Positions 13,579 to 14,936 of a stretch of DNA of 14,936 bases are shown in pieces. Both the position numbers and the translations under genes were made by a program. This DNA comes from an uncultured Bacteroidales bacterium. GTDB taxonomy: Bacteria; Bacteroidota; Bacteroidia; Bacteroidales; Paludibacteraceae. Below the pieces are notes generated by a model that was not told where the DNA came from, did no database searches, and saw nothing but the letters and a program-made list of their open reading frames with translations. The stretch lies in contig CAIQOG010000436.1 in assembly GCA_903873355.1 (NCBI GenBank), forward strand, positions 1 through 14,936, written 5' to 3'. Position 1 is the stretch's first letter, and every line of letters begins with the position of its first letter.

Positions 13579-14936
13579 ATGAAGACAAAACTAACAAAAT
13601 GGATTTTATCAGCATTTGTGATGGTGCTGGGAGTACATGCAGTGGCACAGCAATTACCAGCGCTGCCTATTGACCCAAAAGTGCGGTATGGAAAGCTCGA
13701 TAATGGACTGACCTATTATATCAGAGCAAATAAAGAACCAAAAGAACGTGCTGAATTCTTTATTGCCCAAAACGTTGGTGCTATTCTCGAAAATGATAAT
13801 CAAAACGGATTGGCACATTTTCTGGAACACATGGCATTCAATGGAACAAAAAATTATCCGGGTAAAGGAATCATAAATTATTTCGAAAAAATCGGAGTGA
13901 AATTCGGAGCAAATATAAATGCTTATACTTCACTTGACGAAACAGTTTATAATCTTTCTGACGTGCCTACTATCCGCGATGGAATTATCGACAGCGCATT
14001 GTTGGTTTTGCACGACTGGTCGAGTTTTATTACACTTGATGGCAATGAAATAAACGACGAACGTGGAGTGATTCGTGAAGAATGGCGGCAGGGTGCAGGA
14101 GCTGAACGCCGCATGTGGAAAGAATCGAACAAACTTAAATATCCCGGTTCGCAATATGCAAAACGCGATGTGATAGGCGACACAGCTATTATTAATAATT
14201 TTGCCCATCAAACCATTCGTGATTTTTACAAAAAATGGTATCGCCCCGATTTGCAGGCTATTTTGATTGTTGGTGATGTAGATGTGGATAAAGTTGAAGC
14301 CAAAATAAAATCAACTTTTGCTGATATTCAACGCAAAACCAATGCAGGAGAACGTCCTGTTTATCAGATAATTGATAATAAAGCACCTATTGTTTCTATT
14401 GTAAAAGATGCCGAAGCCCGCATGACCTACATCGAGCTGGAATATAAGCATGATGTATTACCCGAAAATTTGAAATTATCGATGATGGGTTATGCAAATC
14501 TCACTATCAATTCGTTAATTTCAACAATGATTGGTAACCGGTTTGAAGAAATTACTCAACAAGCTGATGCACCTTTTGTAAATGGTCAGGCACAATACAG
14601 TGATTTGGTAAAATCGAAAGATGCCTTCCAAATGATGGCTATCCCAAAAGAAGGTAAAGAACTGGAAGGTTTAACAGCATTATTGCTCGAAGCTCAGAAA
14701 ATTAAACGTTTTGGGTTTACTAATTCCGAACTGGAACGTGCTAAAACTGATTACCTGAAAAATACTGAAAAGTCATATAACGAACGCGATAATCAGAAAA
14801 ATCATTCATTGGTTCGCGAATATGTTCGCAATTTTCTTTACCAGGAACCAATTCCGGGCATAGAATGGGAATACAACACCTTGAAAATGATTTTGCCAAA
14901 CCTGAAACTTGAAATGGTAAACGAAGTAGCCAAATC
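13579..14936 (+). CDS. M16 family zinc metallopeptidase (pitrilysin-like), 3' end outside window
   Basis: Secreted zinc protease, 452 codons visible, open to the window end with no stop, so it is partial. The signal peptide is MKTKLTKWILSAFVMVLGVHAVAQ, with cleavage near Ala23-Gln24. The inverted zinc motif HFLEH is complete: His80, Glu83 (catalytic) and His84. The third ligand is Glu161 in NDERGVIREEW, 77 residues after His84 as in pitrilysin (His92 to Glu169). NVGAILENDNQNGLAH before the motif and AYTSLDETVYNL (115-126) after it are typical of M16. The second, inactive-type domain begins about 230 with WYRPDLQAILIVGDVD. Full-length Bacteroidota relatives have about 940 residues, so roughly half is missing. 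It probably degrades peptides in the periplasm. It is divergent from msrC. Confidence 0.95.
   Translation, partial: MKTKLTKWILSAFVMVLGVHAVAQQLPALPIDPKVRYGKLDNGLTYYIRANKEPKERAEFFIAQNVGAILENDNQNGLAHFLEHMAFNGTKNYPGKGIINYFEKIGVKFGANINAYTSLDETVYNLSDVPTIRDGIIDSALLVLHDWSSFITLDGNEINDERGVIREEWRQGAGAERRMWKESNKLKYPGSQYAKRDVIGDTAIINNFAHQTIRDFYKKWYRPDLQAILIVGDVDVDKVEAKIKSTFADIQRKTNAGERPVYQIIDNKAPIVSIVKDAEARMTYIELEYKHDVLPENLKLSMMGYANLTINSLISTMIGNRFEEITQQADAPFVNGQAQYSDLVKSKDAFQMMAIPKEGKELEGLTALLLEAQKIKRFGFTNSELERAKTDYLKNTEKSYNERDNQKNHSLVREYVRNFLYQEPIPGIEWEYNTLKMILPNLKLEMVNEVAK

Noticed and set aside
1..14936. Mobile elements, CRISPR arrays, tRNA or rRNA genes, toxin-antitoxin or defence genes
   Set aside because: No spaced direct-repeat array, transposase or integrase motif, cloverleaf or defence-type domain was found by reading; the genes are ordinary for Bacteroidota.

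Overview
The window looks like a stretch of chromosome from a Bacteroidales bacterium (phylum Bacteroidota). It is AT-rich, several promoters fit the Bacteroidota pattern (TTTG or TTTC, about 20 nt, then TAnnTTTG), Shine-Dalgarno sites are mostly weak, and the gene order holB-ricT-gldH-trmB with a Bacteroidota-type Mrp is typical of that group. A Paludibacter-like genus is possible, but I cannot fix the genus from this sequence.

Region 1 (1-3424) is the tail of a carbohydrate-use operon. A GH71/GH99-like lipoprotein is followed 15 nt later by a periplasmic GH97 alpha-glucosidase of the inverting type, and a strong terminator closes the unit. The pair suggests alpha-glucan breakdown, probably the end of a polysaccharide utilisation locus whose susC/D part would lie upstream. 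Region 2 (3480-7297) is a housekeeping operon: DNA polymerase III delta' (holB), a RicT/PSP1-family protein, a GldH-type lipoprotein and tRNA m7G46 methyltransferase (trmB). Three of its non-coding parts carry repeats: a period-7 array in the leader, a 28-nt palindrome between holB and ricT, and a CCCC-TAAA-GGGG palindrome that contains the gldH stop codon.

Region 3 (7323-9251) holds a small outer-membrane beta-barrel gene and an Mrp/ApbC-type Fe-S carrier ATPase that lacks the usual CXXC. A perfect 18-bp inverted repeat that overlaps a promoter motif lies between them. Region 4 (9270-12889) has a long-chain acyl-CoA synthetase, then a small secreted barrel-like protein and a lipoprotein alpha/beta hydrolase 17 nt apart, plausibly linked to lipid or ester use. 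Region 5 (12895-14936) is a divergent pair: free methionine-(R)-sulfoxide reductase on the minus strand and an M16 zinc protease on the plus strand that runs off the window.

No gene-free stretch exceeds 300 nt. I saw no tRNA, rRNA, CRISPR array, transposase, phage gene or attachment site. I did not find a convincing new multi-gene system. The most unusual signals are the three junction repeats, the promoter-overlapping inverted repeat and the CXXC-less Mrp.
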